From JADJLQ01 sp034439915 (GTDB lineage Bacteria > Bacteroidota > Bacteroidia > Chitinophagales > Saprospiraceae): 23,484 nucleotides of DNA. How positions within the stretch are numbered: the first letter of the stretch is position 1; the number at the start of each line of letters is the position of its first letter. The notes under the pieces are model-generated. The model was not told the origin of the DNA and searched no databases. It saw nothing but the letters and a program-made list of their open reading frames with translations. Where the stretch lies: NCBI GenBank assembly GCA_034439915.1, contig JAWXBI010000272.1:1-23484 (forward strand), in the 5' to 3' direction. Shown here piece after piece: positions 17,201 through 23,484 of the stretch. The position numbers were made by a program, and so were the translations under genes.

Positions 17201-19954
17201 GCCCATTTATACTGGCGCCTGAAAGGATTGGTAGTAGACCTGGTTATATGGAACGATGACCATGGAGGCTACCGCCAGGACCTCCAAAATCAGATTTTAA
17301 GCCTGATCGTACCAGAAATGGGGAATGACCTTAAAGACAAACCAGGAGGTATATTTATCAGGTCAGCGGAGCAAATTTCCAATGAAGACCGGATCTTATT
17401 TGAATCCGTGGCTCATGTGATTATCACGGATCGCCAGGGTTCACTGGAAGAACAAATGAACCGGCGCATTAAAATTAAAACCGCAATACCTTATTTCAGT
17501 GCTACAAAAATCCATCCCTTTATGTATACGTCAGTTAAGCCCAGAATGGACTTACTGTTTTTTAATGGACTGGGAGGATTCACGGGGGATGGAAAAGAAT
17601 ATGTCATTACCACCAGTCCAGCACATAAAACTCCGGCTCCCTGGATCAATGTATTGGCCAATCCAGGTTTTGGAAGCATTATCTCCGAGAGCGGCCAATC
17701 GTATACCTGGGTGGAAAATGCACATGAAATGCGACTTACACCCTGGAACAATGATCCTGTCACCGATCTCAAGGGAGAAGCCTTTTATCTGAAAGATGAA
17801 GAAAGCGGTAAATTCTGGTCACCGACACCCCTCCCCTGCAGAGGCTCTTCGCCTTATATCTGCCGCCATGGTTTTGGTTATAGTGTGTTTGAGCACAGTG
17901 AAAACGGGGTATTTACCGAGATGACCGTTTTTACCGACCTTGATGCACCCATCAAATATTTTGTAATAAAATTTCACAATCACTCCGGCAGGCCACGTCG
18001 ACTTTCTGCTACCGGTTATATAGAATGGGTATTGGGAGATTCGCGTACAAAATATTTAAAGCATACGATCACCGAGCTTGAAAAAAGCAGTGGTGCTATC
18101 CTGGCAACAAACGCTTATAACGCATCGTTTGCGAATCGGGTTGCCTTTTTTGATGCGGACGGCCCTAGTAAAACAATTACCACCGACCGCACTGAATTCC
18201 TTGGGCGCAATGGAACCTTGGCCAATCCAGATGGTTTAAACCGGGCCAGGCTTTCTGGCAAAACCGGCGCCGCATTTGACCCCTGCGCCGTCATTCAGAT
18301 CGCTTTTGATCTTGCTGAAGACGAGGGGCATGAAATTATTTTCCGGCTTGGTGCCGGGAAGAATAGCACACATGCCCTCGAAGTAATACAAACAAGTCAG
18401 GGTCCTGAAGCTGCCCGCCAAGCCCTCGATAAGATTCATCAATACTGGAAAAAAGCTTTAGGAGTCATTCAAATAAAAACACAAGATCCTGCATTGGATA
18501 TACTTACCAATGGCTGGTTGATTTATCAAACCCTGGCTTGCCGGCTATGGGCAAGAAGCGGATTTTATCAGTCCGGCGGGGCTTTTGGTTTCAGGGACCA
18601 GTTGCAGGATGTGTTGTCCTTGTTGCATGCACAGCCCCAGTTAACCCGGGCTCAAATCCTCTTGTGTGCTTCCCGGCAATTCATGGAAGGGGATGTTCAG
18701 CATTGGTGGCATCCACCGGGCGGCAGAGGGGTGCGGACCACCTGTTCAGATGACCGCTTATGGTTACCTTTTGTGACCTTAGCTTATATAGAAGCTACCG
18801 CGGATATTGCCTTGTTAGATGAACCAATAAATTTCCTAGAGGGAAGGCAGTTGGCATCGGGCGAAGATTCCTATTATGACCTTTTTGTTCAATCAGATGT
18901 TTACGAAAGTTTGTATGAACATTGTGTAAAGTCCATTGAACTTTCTCTGAAGTTTGGGACGCATGGATTGCCCCTTATCGGCTCAGGAGACTGGAACGAT
19001 GGCATGGATAAAGTAGGCCATCATGGCCAAGGGGAAAGTGTTTGGTTGGCATTTTTCCTCTATGATATTCTTATGCGATTCTCTGAATTAGCTCTTTTTA
19101 AAAAGGATGAACCATTTTCAACACGATGTAAAACGGCAGCGGAAAAATTACGAATCCAGATCCGGGAACAAGCCTGGGATGGCGAGTGGTACCGGCGTGC
19201 CTATTTTGATGACGGCACTCCGCTCGGTTCGAGGTTGAATGAAGAGTGTAGAATTGATTCCATTGCACAAAGCTGGTCGGTTTTATCCAAAGCAGGGGAT
19301 GCCGACCGGATCCTGACAGCCATGCAATCTGCAGATAAGTTCCTGGTAAAAAAAGAAGCCGGGCTCATCCAGTTATTCAGCCCGCCTTTTGATAAATCCG
19401 ATTTGAACCCTGGTTATATCAAGGGATACGTACCAGGAGTGCGGGAAAATGGGGGACAATATACCCATGCTGCCATTTGGTTGGCGATGGCCTTCGCCGC
19501 TATCGGTGACCGGAATAAAACCTGGGAATTGATGCAAATCTTAAATCCGATAAACAAAGGGAATTCGGAAGTGAAAATTGCCGAATACAAAAAAGAACCT
19601 TATGTCATAGCGGCCGATGTTTATGCGGAACCAAAGCATCAGGGGCGTGGCGGGTGGACCTGGTACACGGGTTCAGCAGGCTGGATGTATCAATTCATCA
19701 TAGGATCATTTCTTGGTATAAAAAAACAAGGTGATTCCCTCCGGTTTAGCCCTTGCCTTCCCAATGAATGGACCACCTGCGAGATAAATTACCAGTTCCT
19801 GAATAGTACTTACCACATTCAATACACCCGGTCTGTATCCAAAGATGAAAAAACAATGAAGGTGATTTTAAATGGTGTCCTTTTGGAAAATGGTGTTATT
19901 CCTCTGGTAAATGACGGGGAAATCCATGAAGTGAAAATTGAAATGGAAGCTTAA
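11243..19954 (+). CDS. ndvB: Cyclic beta-1,2-glucan synthase-type protein (GT84 - cyclisation domain - GH94)
   Basis: A 2903-residue protein, the size and order of rhizobial NdvB/ChvB. Residues 1-420 are an N-terminal region starting ENDLDKHTGEGRPLRSE. Membrane segments lie near 425-490 and from about 840, with more near 960-1000. The glycosyltransferase domain between has DTD at 646-648 and a QRRHRW motif at 790-795. A glycoamylase-like middle domain follows (HRTSPTNIG from 1060; WGISES with Glu1458; HHQGMS from 1552), matching the family's cyclisation domain (GH189-like). Two beta-sandwich modules (about 1590-1990, 2095-2400) precede a GH94 (alpha/alpha)6 domain with FGFRDQLQDV (2448-2457) and GSGDWNDGM (2580-2588), which carries the general-acid Asp. 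By family knowledge it builds beta-1,2-glucan from UDP-glucose at the inner membrane, trims it by phosphorolysis and cyclises it. The start is TTG: an in-frame stop lies at 11225 and the first ATG is far downstream. No frameshift is seen. Confidence 0.9.
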   Translation: MRRKNAFLGILPQALAQLKINIIDPFFGENDLDKHTGEGRPLRSEIFTKDKFEQYAVTLAKRHILVSEQKKELLLKRLAENENILLEVYTLLSDTIKQNKQITPAAEWLVDNFYLIEEQIYTGKKHLPKGYSKTLPRLLKGASAGLPRVYDIAVEMISHSDGHVDLTNLTDFVNAYQNITVLKLGELWAIPIMLRLGLIENLRRISILIAEEINNKALANRWADQMIEVLEKDPRNLVLVIADMARSEPPMESTFVAELNRRLLEKGNSLSLPINWIEQRLSDLGVTTNDLIQLDNQNQAANQVSVSNCINSLRFLSITNWKDFIENTSKVEATLRQDIEGVYGRMDFYTRDQYRHAIEKIAQSCNFSEQEVAESVIRRARENAGLNLDPRLSHIGYYLTGKGYAATVKATKARTGIIERLRRNSNPLIWYLGAIALITFLISWLLIEQAAKENLSKILLIVVFGVSLLTSTRLAVSIVNWLSSILISPRLLPRMDYSKGIPDDSGTIVVIPTLITDISSIEDLTEGLEVRFLANRGVNIYFALLTDFKDAETEQLPEDESLLLEVKNRIIELNKKYNNTYHDPFFLFHRPRRWNAYDKIWMGYERKRGKLGELNALLRGTGSHFFTEVVGDISCFSSIKYVITLDTDTQLPRDTAWKMIGTMAHPLNHPFFDEKKQRITKGYGILQPRVGNSLPAEDSSLYARLFGNELGIDPYTRAISDVYQDLFGEGSFIGKGIYHLDTFEMVLNNRFPENRILSHDLLEGCHIHSGLISDVQLYEEYPLRYETDMQRRHRWIRGDWQIARWMMPTVPGIDGKSTKNNLSLLSKWKIFDNIRRSLIPVSTLSLLVFGWTLSTVPWFWTVATTLIVLLPTVVHFFRELYRKPKDIVFIQHLAYTGRSAVENFIQHLLDLTFLPYEAFSNLDAILRTLWRLFVSKKKLLQWNPYKRKSNKQNLILNVYATQWIEPLVASLLFVFLSIYRPNVVFITLPYLALWMAGPWIAYVISKPWSPAKTTISEKQTIYLRLLARKIWSFFEKFVTENDHWLPPDNYQEQPVERIAHRTSPTNIGLSLLSNLSAWDFGYITTLQFIERTSNTINTLQRMERFRGHFYNWYDTLSLAPLYPKYISSVDSGNLAGHLIVLKQGLISIPENKIIHPGFFQGLSDTLRVLLEYTHEKEALQQFLQELEEKETDKINSLGEIITYLDQIEVSFARLQIGLNPDVHNLENLWAQKVLQQLSEQKNTIHALVSWTLISGVPQRFEPLLSDLSPIPSLKQIASFEQLYLEKLSGLNGEHPNESEKEWLAKFSASLTESSRRARELILTTELLAENCMQLANIEFDFLFNKSQNLLSIGYYPEEHRKDQGYYDLLASEARLTTLVGIALGKLPQESWFALGRQLTSQGLAPVLLSWSGSMFEYLMPFLVTPAYPNTLLHQTSKAVIRRQIEHGHNHGVPWGISESAYNMVDAHLNYQYKAFGVPGIGFKRGLGEDLVISPYSTLLALMVAPREAYKNLRDLKEEGIEGAYGFYEAIDYTTTRLLRKEKKVVVYSFMAHHQGMSLLSLAYLILNKPMQKRFESELHFKTTLLLLQERIPRVSTFYSPTVHAGDISIARGSDLSIRMVNTPNTVIPEVQLLSNGRYHVMVTNAGGGYSRWKNIAVTRWREDTTLDNWGSFSYIRDLETNLFWSSAYQPTLKQGEQYEAVFSEGRAEFRRIDYLLETHTEIVVSPEDDIELRRIHLTNRSRKRRTLEITSYGEVVLTAQASDEAHPAFSNLFVQTEINKERQAIICTRRPRSVEEKTPCMFHLMKVHGAEIVNISYETDRNQFIGRGNTVSQPQTMKRTEPLSGNSGSVLDPIVSIQYRIILEGNESAMVNIITGMADTREICNSLIDKYQEQHLFNRVLELAWTHSQVLLRQINALESDTQLYSQLAGSILFSNPLFRAESGLIVKNKRGQSALWSYSISGDFPIVLVQIEDPENISLVKQMIQAHLYWRLKGLVVDLVIWNDDHGGYRQDLQNQILSLIVPEMGNDLKDKPGGIFIRSAEQISNEDRILFESVAHVIITDRQGSLEEQMNRRIKIKTAIPYFSATKIHPFMYTSVKPRMDLLFFNGLGGFTGDGKEYVITTSPAHKTPAPWINVLANPGFGSIISESGQSYTWVENAHEMRLTPWNNDPVTDLKGEAFYLKDEESGKFWSPTPLPCRGSSPYICRHGFGYSVFEHSENGVFTEMTVFTDLDAPIKYFVIKFHNHSGRPRRLSATGYIEWVLGDSRTKYLKHTITELEKSSGAILATNAYNASFANRVAFFDADGPSKTITTDRTEFLGRNGTLANPDGLNRARLSGKTGAAFDPCAVIQIAFDLAEDEGHEIIFRLGAGKNSTHALEVIQTSQGPEAARQALDKIHQYWKKALGVIQIKTQDPALDILTNGWLIYQTLACRLWARSGFYQSGGAFGFRDQLQDVLSLLHAQPQLTRAQILLCASRQFMEGDVQHWWHPPGGRGVRTTCSDDRLWLPFVTLAYIEATADIALLDEPINFLEGRQLASGEDSYYDLFVQSDVYESLYEHCVKSIELSLKFGTHGLPLIGSGDWNDGMDKVGHHGQGESVWLAFFLYDILMRFSELALFKKDEPFSTRCKTAAEKLRIQIREQAWDGEWYRRAYFDDGTPLGSRLNEECRIDSIAQSWSVLSKAGDADRILTAMQSADKFLVKKEAGLIQLFSPPFDKSDLNPGYIKGYVPGVRENGGQYTHAAIWLAMAFAAIGDRNKTWELMQILNPINKGNSEVKIAEYKKEPYVIAADVYAEPKHQGRGGWTWYTGSAGWMYQFIIGSFLGIKKQGDSLRFSPCLPNEWTTCEINYQFLNSTYHIQYTRSVSKDEKTMKVILNGVLLENGVIPLVNDGEIHEVKIEMEA

Positions 19955-20051
19955 CCTTTTTCCCTTAACCTTTAACCTTTTTCCTCTCATTATTTATGAG
20001 TACGGCAAATAAATTGCGCCGCTACACACCTTTAACCTTTAACCTTTTTAA
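19955..20051. repeat. CCTTTAA-type repeat with embedded palindrome (copy 2)
   Basis: The gap between the convergent glucan synthase and peptidase genes holds CCTTTTT/CCCTTAA/CCTTTAA units on both sides of a palindromic element at 20002-20025 (ACGGCAA-ATAAA-TTGCGCCG then CTACA). That element matches the one at 8073-8097. No classical terminator hairpin with a T-run was found; the palindrome may serve as a bidirectional stop. Confidence 0.75.
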
Positions 20052-20057
20052 TTGATC

Positions 20058-21626
20058 CTATGTCTTCGCCCCATATTTCGCCGGTTGTCCCGGCTTGGGC
20101 ATTGACTTTTTAATAAACTCACGGATATGTTCATTGCTGGTAGCCAGGTCTTCTTTGCGCAGATACATCATATGGCCGCTGCGATATCCTTTCCAGCTGA
20201 TCCGGTCTTTAAATTTACCTGCAGGATCGATCTGCCACATATTGAATTGTGCATTAAAATAATCGCAGGCACCATCGTAATAACCCGATTGTACCATGAC
20301 GTGGAGATAAGGATTGGATGACATAGCTTTTCCCAGGCTCGCTCCGGTCTGATCATTGCTGTTGTCCCAGGGCCTTACCGGGCCGAACATATTGTATTTG
20401 AGATCTGTTTTATACTTCAAATTTTCACGGAGATACATATTGATAGGAGGGGTAAAGGAATGGAGCCAGGAGGTGAGTTCTGAGTTGTAATCAGGCCGTT
20501 CACCGGCGTCTTTGATGTCAATGCCTTTGTACCTGGAATCCAGTCGACCTACTGTGTATCCCTGGTCTCTCAACAATTCTTTCCAAAAAAGTGAAGTAGA
20601 TACATCAAGGTTGTTTTGCAAGATGACCTCTTCTTTTAAACCGGTATAACGCGCCATCTTTTGAGCTATACTTTTTTTCTGTTCTTCGGTCAGCATACTG
20701 CCTTTATGAATAGCAGCTAATAATTCATTCATCGTAAAATTTTCCACTTCAGGTAAAAATGCAGTCAGGTCTTTGGCCTGCAGATCAACAGGTAACATTT
20801 TGTGATACCAGGCGGTGGCTGCAAAATAAGGGATACGCAAAGCTGCACTTTGCGGTGCACTGCGCTCGATGCCTAACGTGGTCGGTGAAACCAGGATGAC
20901 CCCATTAAAATATATCCATTGACTTTCCTGCAATTCGAGGGCTAATCCTGAAACCCGGGTGGTTCCATAACTTTCACCCACCAGGTATTTGGGCGAAGAC
21001 CAGCGGTTATTACGAGTCAGAAAAGTATTTATCCACTCCGCCAGGTATTTGATATCCGCATTGACTCCAAAAAACTTACTGCGCGGGATATCCTTATGCA
21101 TCATCCTTGAAAATCCCGTATTGACCGGATCGATATAAACGATGTCCGCCACATCGAGGATGGCATTTGTATTTTCTTTAAATCCATACGGCTGCACCGG
21201 GTACCCTTCATCATCGATATTTAAAACCACGGGGCCGGTATAGGCTATATGCATCCAGACCGAAGCACTACCGGGACCTCCATTGAACGAAAAAATCAGG
21301 GGGCGGGTACTCTGGTCCTTGATGTCGGTCCGCTCGTAATACGTATAGAACAAACCTGCAATTGTCTTGCCCTCTTCATCCCAGACCGGCATGGTACCTG
21401 CTGTTGCTTTGTAAGGAATACGTTGCCCTTTGATGGTGATTTCGTGTATGCTGGTGACGAAGGCATCGGGATTAAAACTGATATCAGACGATTGTTTTTT
21501 TTCTTCTTTGGGAACGCTGGTTCCGGGATTGGAAGGTGATGGTGAAGCAGCTTGACCGGCAGGTCGTTGCCCATAAAGTATTAAACCCGTAATTATAAAG
21601 AGTATGTTCAATCCAAGCCTTTTCAT
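20058..21626 (-). CDS. Secreted S10-family serine carboxypeptidase
   Basis: This 522-residue protein has an N-terminal signal peptide (KRLGLNILFIITGLILYG), a Pro/Ser-rich linker to about residue 50, then an alpha/beta-hydrolase of peptidase family S10. The oxyanion/substrate motif NGGPGS is at 115-120, the nucleophile Ser219 in GESYGTTR, the catalytic Asp most likely Asp455 (GACDYFN; Asp451 is the alternative) and the catalytic His485 in RSGHMMYL. The triad is complete, so it should release C-terminal residues from peptides in the periplasm or outside the cell. It is convergent with the glucan synthase and divergent from the galactonate dehydratase-like gene, so it is probably a single-gene unit. 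ATG at 21626. Confidence 0.93.
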   Translation of the reverse strand: MKRLGLNILFIITGLILYGQRPAGQAASPSPSNPGTSVPKEEKKQSSDISFNPDAFVTSIHEITIKGQRIPYKATAGTMPVWDEEGKTIAGLFYTYYERTDIKDQSTRPLIFSFNGGPGSASVWMHIAYTGPVVLNIDDEGYPVQPYGFKENTNAILDVADIVYIDPVNTGFSRMMHKDIPRSKFFGVNADIKYLAEWINTFLTRNNRWSSPKYLVGESYGTTRVSGLALELQESQWIYFNGVILVSPTTLGIERSAPQSAALRIPYFAATAWYHKMLPVDLQAKDLTAFLPEVENFTMNELLAAIHKGSMLTEEQKKSIAQKMARYTGLKEEVILQNNLDVSTSLFWKELLRDQGYTVGRLDSRYKGIDIKDAGERPDYNSELTSWLHSFTPPINMYLRENLKYKTDLKYNMFGPVRPWDNSNDQTGASLGKAMSSNPYLHVMVQSGYYDGACDYFNAQFNMWQIDPAGKFKDRISWKGYRSGHMMYLRKEDLATSNEHIREFIKKSMPKPGQPAKYGAKT

Positions 21627-21645
21627 GATATAGATTTTTGTAGTC

Positions 21646-21653
21646 CAAACTTA
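21646..21653 (-). promoter_or_regulatory. Candidate Bacteroidota -7 element for the peptidase gene
   Basis: The minus strand reads TAAGTTTG, an exact fit to TAnnTTTG, 19 bp before the ATG. I see no clear TTTG -33 element at the usual spacing, so support is partial. Confidence 0.4.
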
Positions 21654-22036
21654 ATAAAAATCCAGGGGCCGGGGTAATATAGGACAGAACAATAAAGTGG
21701 TTGTATGAGATGTGTCATTCCAATTAACAGATTGGAGAGTTGAAAATAGTCTGAAAAAATGGTTAAAACCATTCTATGCACGAAATATCCACCGCAAAAT
21801 CAACTATTTCAATAGTTTTCTTTCATAAAAAATATCCAATGTATGATTGAAATTTATCCTTTCACAATTCACGCGAGCGCGAATTAATTGGTTAGACTTG
21901 TATTAAAATGACTTACGTTTCTGATCTCATTTTCATTATGAAGATTTCAACCCTGGATGAATTAATTAAATAGTTTTTAACCTAAACTCTTAACTTGAGT
22001 TGTGTTAACCTATAAAATTTTTAATCCAGGATATTT
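21654..22036. promoter_or_regulatory. Divergent intergenic region with candidate operators
   Basis: The gap between the divergent peptidase and dehydratase genes has no gene. It holds an imperfect 20-bp palindrome, AATTCACGCGAGCGCGAATT (21866-21885; 8 of 10 positions symmetric), conspicuous as a GC-rich core in A/T-rich DNA. Near the dehydratase start lie AACTC-7-GAGTT arms (21985-22001) within a 28-bp-spaced direct repeat TTAACCT (21977 and 22005). Either could be a regulator site for sugar-acid control; no promoter is certain. Confidence 0.4.
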
Positions 22037-23317
22037 ATGAAAGAACCATTAAAAACTAATTCGAGAAGTGTGTCCAGGAGATCCGCTCTACAATCTTTTT
22101 TGGCCTTAGCTGGCGCTGCCGGTGCTACTGCCCTTCCTTTGGCAGTTCAGGGAAGGGGTAACCCAGACGGGATTAATATTTCAAAACTGGAAGCCCGCGA
22201 AAAAACCAAGATCAAGATCACCAAACTGGAAACCTTTCTAATCAAACCCAGATGGATTTTTCTGAAAATCCATACCGATGCCGGGGTCATAGGTTTAGGT
22301 GAGCCTTTATTGGAAGGCAGAGCGCTTACGATACAAACCGCGATCAAAGAAATCGAACCTTATCTGATTGGCAAAGATCCCCGCCAGGTGACCCACCATT
22401 GGCAGGCCATTTACAGGCATGCTTTTTATAGAGGGGGACCTATATTGACCAGCGCCCTGAGTGGCATTGACCAGGCACTCTGGGACATCAAAGGAAAATT
22501 GTTGAATATGCCGGTATATGAATTGCTTGGCGGACCGACCCGGGACAGGGTACGTATCTATGGCCGGGCCAGCAATGCAGAGGAAATGAAAGCCAGGGTG
22601 AAAGAAGGATACACTGTAATAAAAACAGGAGTAGCTAAACAAAACCCAGCGCGGGCAGTAGAGAATCCTAAATTTATCAAACATGCTGTGGAGAATTTTG
22701 CTTCACTCAGAGAAGCCGGTGGCGATACCATGGATATAGGGATTGATTTTCATGGGGCGATCCCTCCGCAGACCGCAAAAATATTAATCCGGCAACTGGA
22801 GCCCTATCAACCTATGTTTATCGAAGAGCCCTGCCAGGCTCAGAATGTCGATGTCTTGGTCGATATCGCCAAGGGTACATTTTTGCCCATAGCTACTGGC
22901 GAACGGATTTTTACCAAATGGGGTTTTCGTGAAATCCTGGAAAAAGGCGCTGCCACTATTCTTCAACCAGACTTGTGTCATGCAGGAGGAATTACGGAAT
23001 GTAAAATAATTGCAGGAATGGCGGAGGCCTATTATGCTGTCATCGCTCCGCATAATCCCATGGGCCCAATTTCTTTGGCGTCAGGATTGCAATTGGCAGC
23101 CAGTATTCCTAATTTTCTGGTCCAGGAACAAGTTTCATTGGGCGAAGGTTATCTAAAACAACCCTTTAAACTCGAAAAGGATGGTACGGTGCTGATACCT
23201 TCCGGACCAGGACTGGGAGTGGAATTGGACGAGAATAAACTAGCAGATAAAATAGGACATGACTGGAAAAATCCGGAAACCTACGATGCTATTGATGGTT
23301 CTGTGGTGGATTGGTAA
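22037..23317 (+). CDS. Tat-exported D-galactonate dehydratase-like enolase-superfamily enzyme
   Basis: Residues about 10-40 are a twin-arginine signal (VSRRSALQSFLALAGAAGA) that E. coli DgoD lacks. The rest aligns with DgoD through its length: RWIFLKIHTDAGVIGLGEP, FYRGGPILTSALSGIDQALW, QPDLCHAGGITECKIIAGM and APHNPMGPISLA. The metal ligands Asp237, Glu263 and Glu289 and the catalytic His239 and His339 all fall at a constant offset of 54 from DgoD Asp183, Glu209, Glu235, His185 and His285 (DgoD numbers from memory), so the active site is complete. The reaction would be dehydration of a sugar acid to a 2-keto-3-deoxy acid. The KxN segment of DgoD is KTGV here, so the substrate may differ from galactonate. 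Export suggests a periplasmic role in breaking down plant or algal sugar acids (inference). Confidence 0.85.
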   Translation: MKEPLKTNSRSVSRRSALQSFLALAGAAGATALPLAVQGRGNPDGINISKLEAREKTKIKITKLETFLIKPRWIFLKIHTDAGVIGLGEPLLEGRALTIQTAIKEIEPYLIGKDPRQVTHHWQAIYRHAFYRGGPILTSALSGIDQALWDIKGKLLNMPVYELLGGPTRDRVRIYGRASNAEEMKARVKEGYTVIKTGVAKQNPARAVENPKFIKHAVENFASLREAGGDTMDIGIDFHGAIPPQTAKILIRQLEPYQPMFIEEPCQAQNVDVLVDIAKGTFLPIATGERIFTKWGFREILEKGAATILQPDLCHAGGITECKIIAGMAEAYYAVIAPHNPMGPISLASGLQLAASIPNFLVQEQVSLGEGYLKQPFKLEKDGTVLIPSGPGLGVELDENKLADKIGHDWKNPETYDAIDGSVVDW

Positions 23318-23484
23318 ACCTGGTTGTTTAGGCGTCACCCACCGGTTGTTTAGGCGTCACCCCCCGGTTGCTTAGGCGTCACCCCCCGGTTGCTTAGGCG
23401 TCACCCCTCGTTGCTTAGGCGTCACCCCTCGTTGCTTAGGCGTCACCCCTCGTTGCTTAGGCGTCACCCCTCGTTGCTTAGGCG
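23318..23484. repeat. 21-22 bp tandem repeat running off the window end
   Basis: Eight copies of a unit with core GTTGCTTAGGCGTCACCCC start right after the dehydratase stop codon. TTAGGCG begins at 23328, 23350, 23372, 23394, 23415, 23436, 23457 and 23478: the first spacings are 22 bp, later ones 21 bp. Upstream units vary (GTTT for GCTT, CACCCACC); downstream units are identical. There are no spacers, so it is not a CRISPR array. Confidence 0.93.

Noticed and set aside
11243..19954. Numerous open frames of 60-130 codons antisense or out of frame within the glucan synthase gene
   Set aside because: The long frame is continuous and matches its family throughout; the others show no family features.
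23318..23484. Possible CRISPR array at the window end
   Set aside because: The units are contiguous 21-22 bp repeats with no unique spacers.

Overview
The window looks like Bacteroidota chromosome from about 3.75 kb onward. Leaders there are A/T-rich, starts have little Shine-Dalgarno signal, one TAnnTTTG-type -7 element is visible, and the families fit that phylum (DUF3347, DUF305, an HMA-AraC regulator, a Tat-signalled enolase-superfamily enzyme, an S10 peptidase). The first 3.73 kb is visibly GC-richer and carries a proteobacterial-looking signalling pair, so it is either horizontally acquired or a chimeric join. The window opens inside a PAS repeat and closes inside a 21-22 bp tandem repeat, so both edges lie in repeated DNA.

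Layout. 1-2406: 5'-truncated hybrid histidine kinase with two near-identical PAS units, a third PAS, HisKA, HATPase and a receiver. 2499-3731: receiver fused to a metallo-beta-lactamase-fold hydrolase, probably its output partner. 3804-7932: remains of a heavy-metal (probably copper) response cluster. It holds an AraC regulator with an HMA-like CxxC head that is frameshifted in an A6 run, a Met/His-rich lipoprotein with two DUF305 domains, a degenerate IS3-family remnant on the minus strand, and a DUF3347 protein that appears to have lost its export signal beside the IS remnant. A strong terminator follows at 7962-7995.

8272-10033: a YihY/BrkB-type membrane protein and an atypical cis-prenyltransferase with a TTG start. 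10035-10472: minus-strand lipoprotein pseudogene with a 1-nt frameshift. 10520-10673: about twenty telomere-like CC(C)TTTAA units. 11243-19954: a single 2903-codon gene for a cyclic beta-1,2-glucan synthase-type protein (GT84, cyclisation-type glycosidase domain, GH94). The same CCTTTAA repeat recurs just after it, around a small palindrome that also occurs at 8.07 kb.

20058-21626 (minus): secreted S10 serine carboxypeptidase. 22037-23317 (plus, divergent from it): Tat-exported D-galactonate dehydratase-like enzyme with a complete active site. The 21-22 bp tandem repeat begins directly after its stop and runs off the window.

How the genes relate. The first two genes form a plausible phosphorelay. 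The 3.8-7.9 kb genes form a decaying metal-handling module. The glucan synthase, prenyltransferase and membrane protein could all serve the envelope, but nothing in the sequence ties them into one operon. I did not find a clear new multi-gene system. The best leads are the glucan synthase locus bracketed by telomere-like repeats, the atypical cis-prenyltransferase, the frameshifted metal regulator and the terminal tandem repeat.
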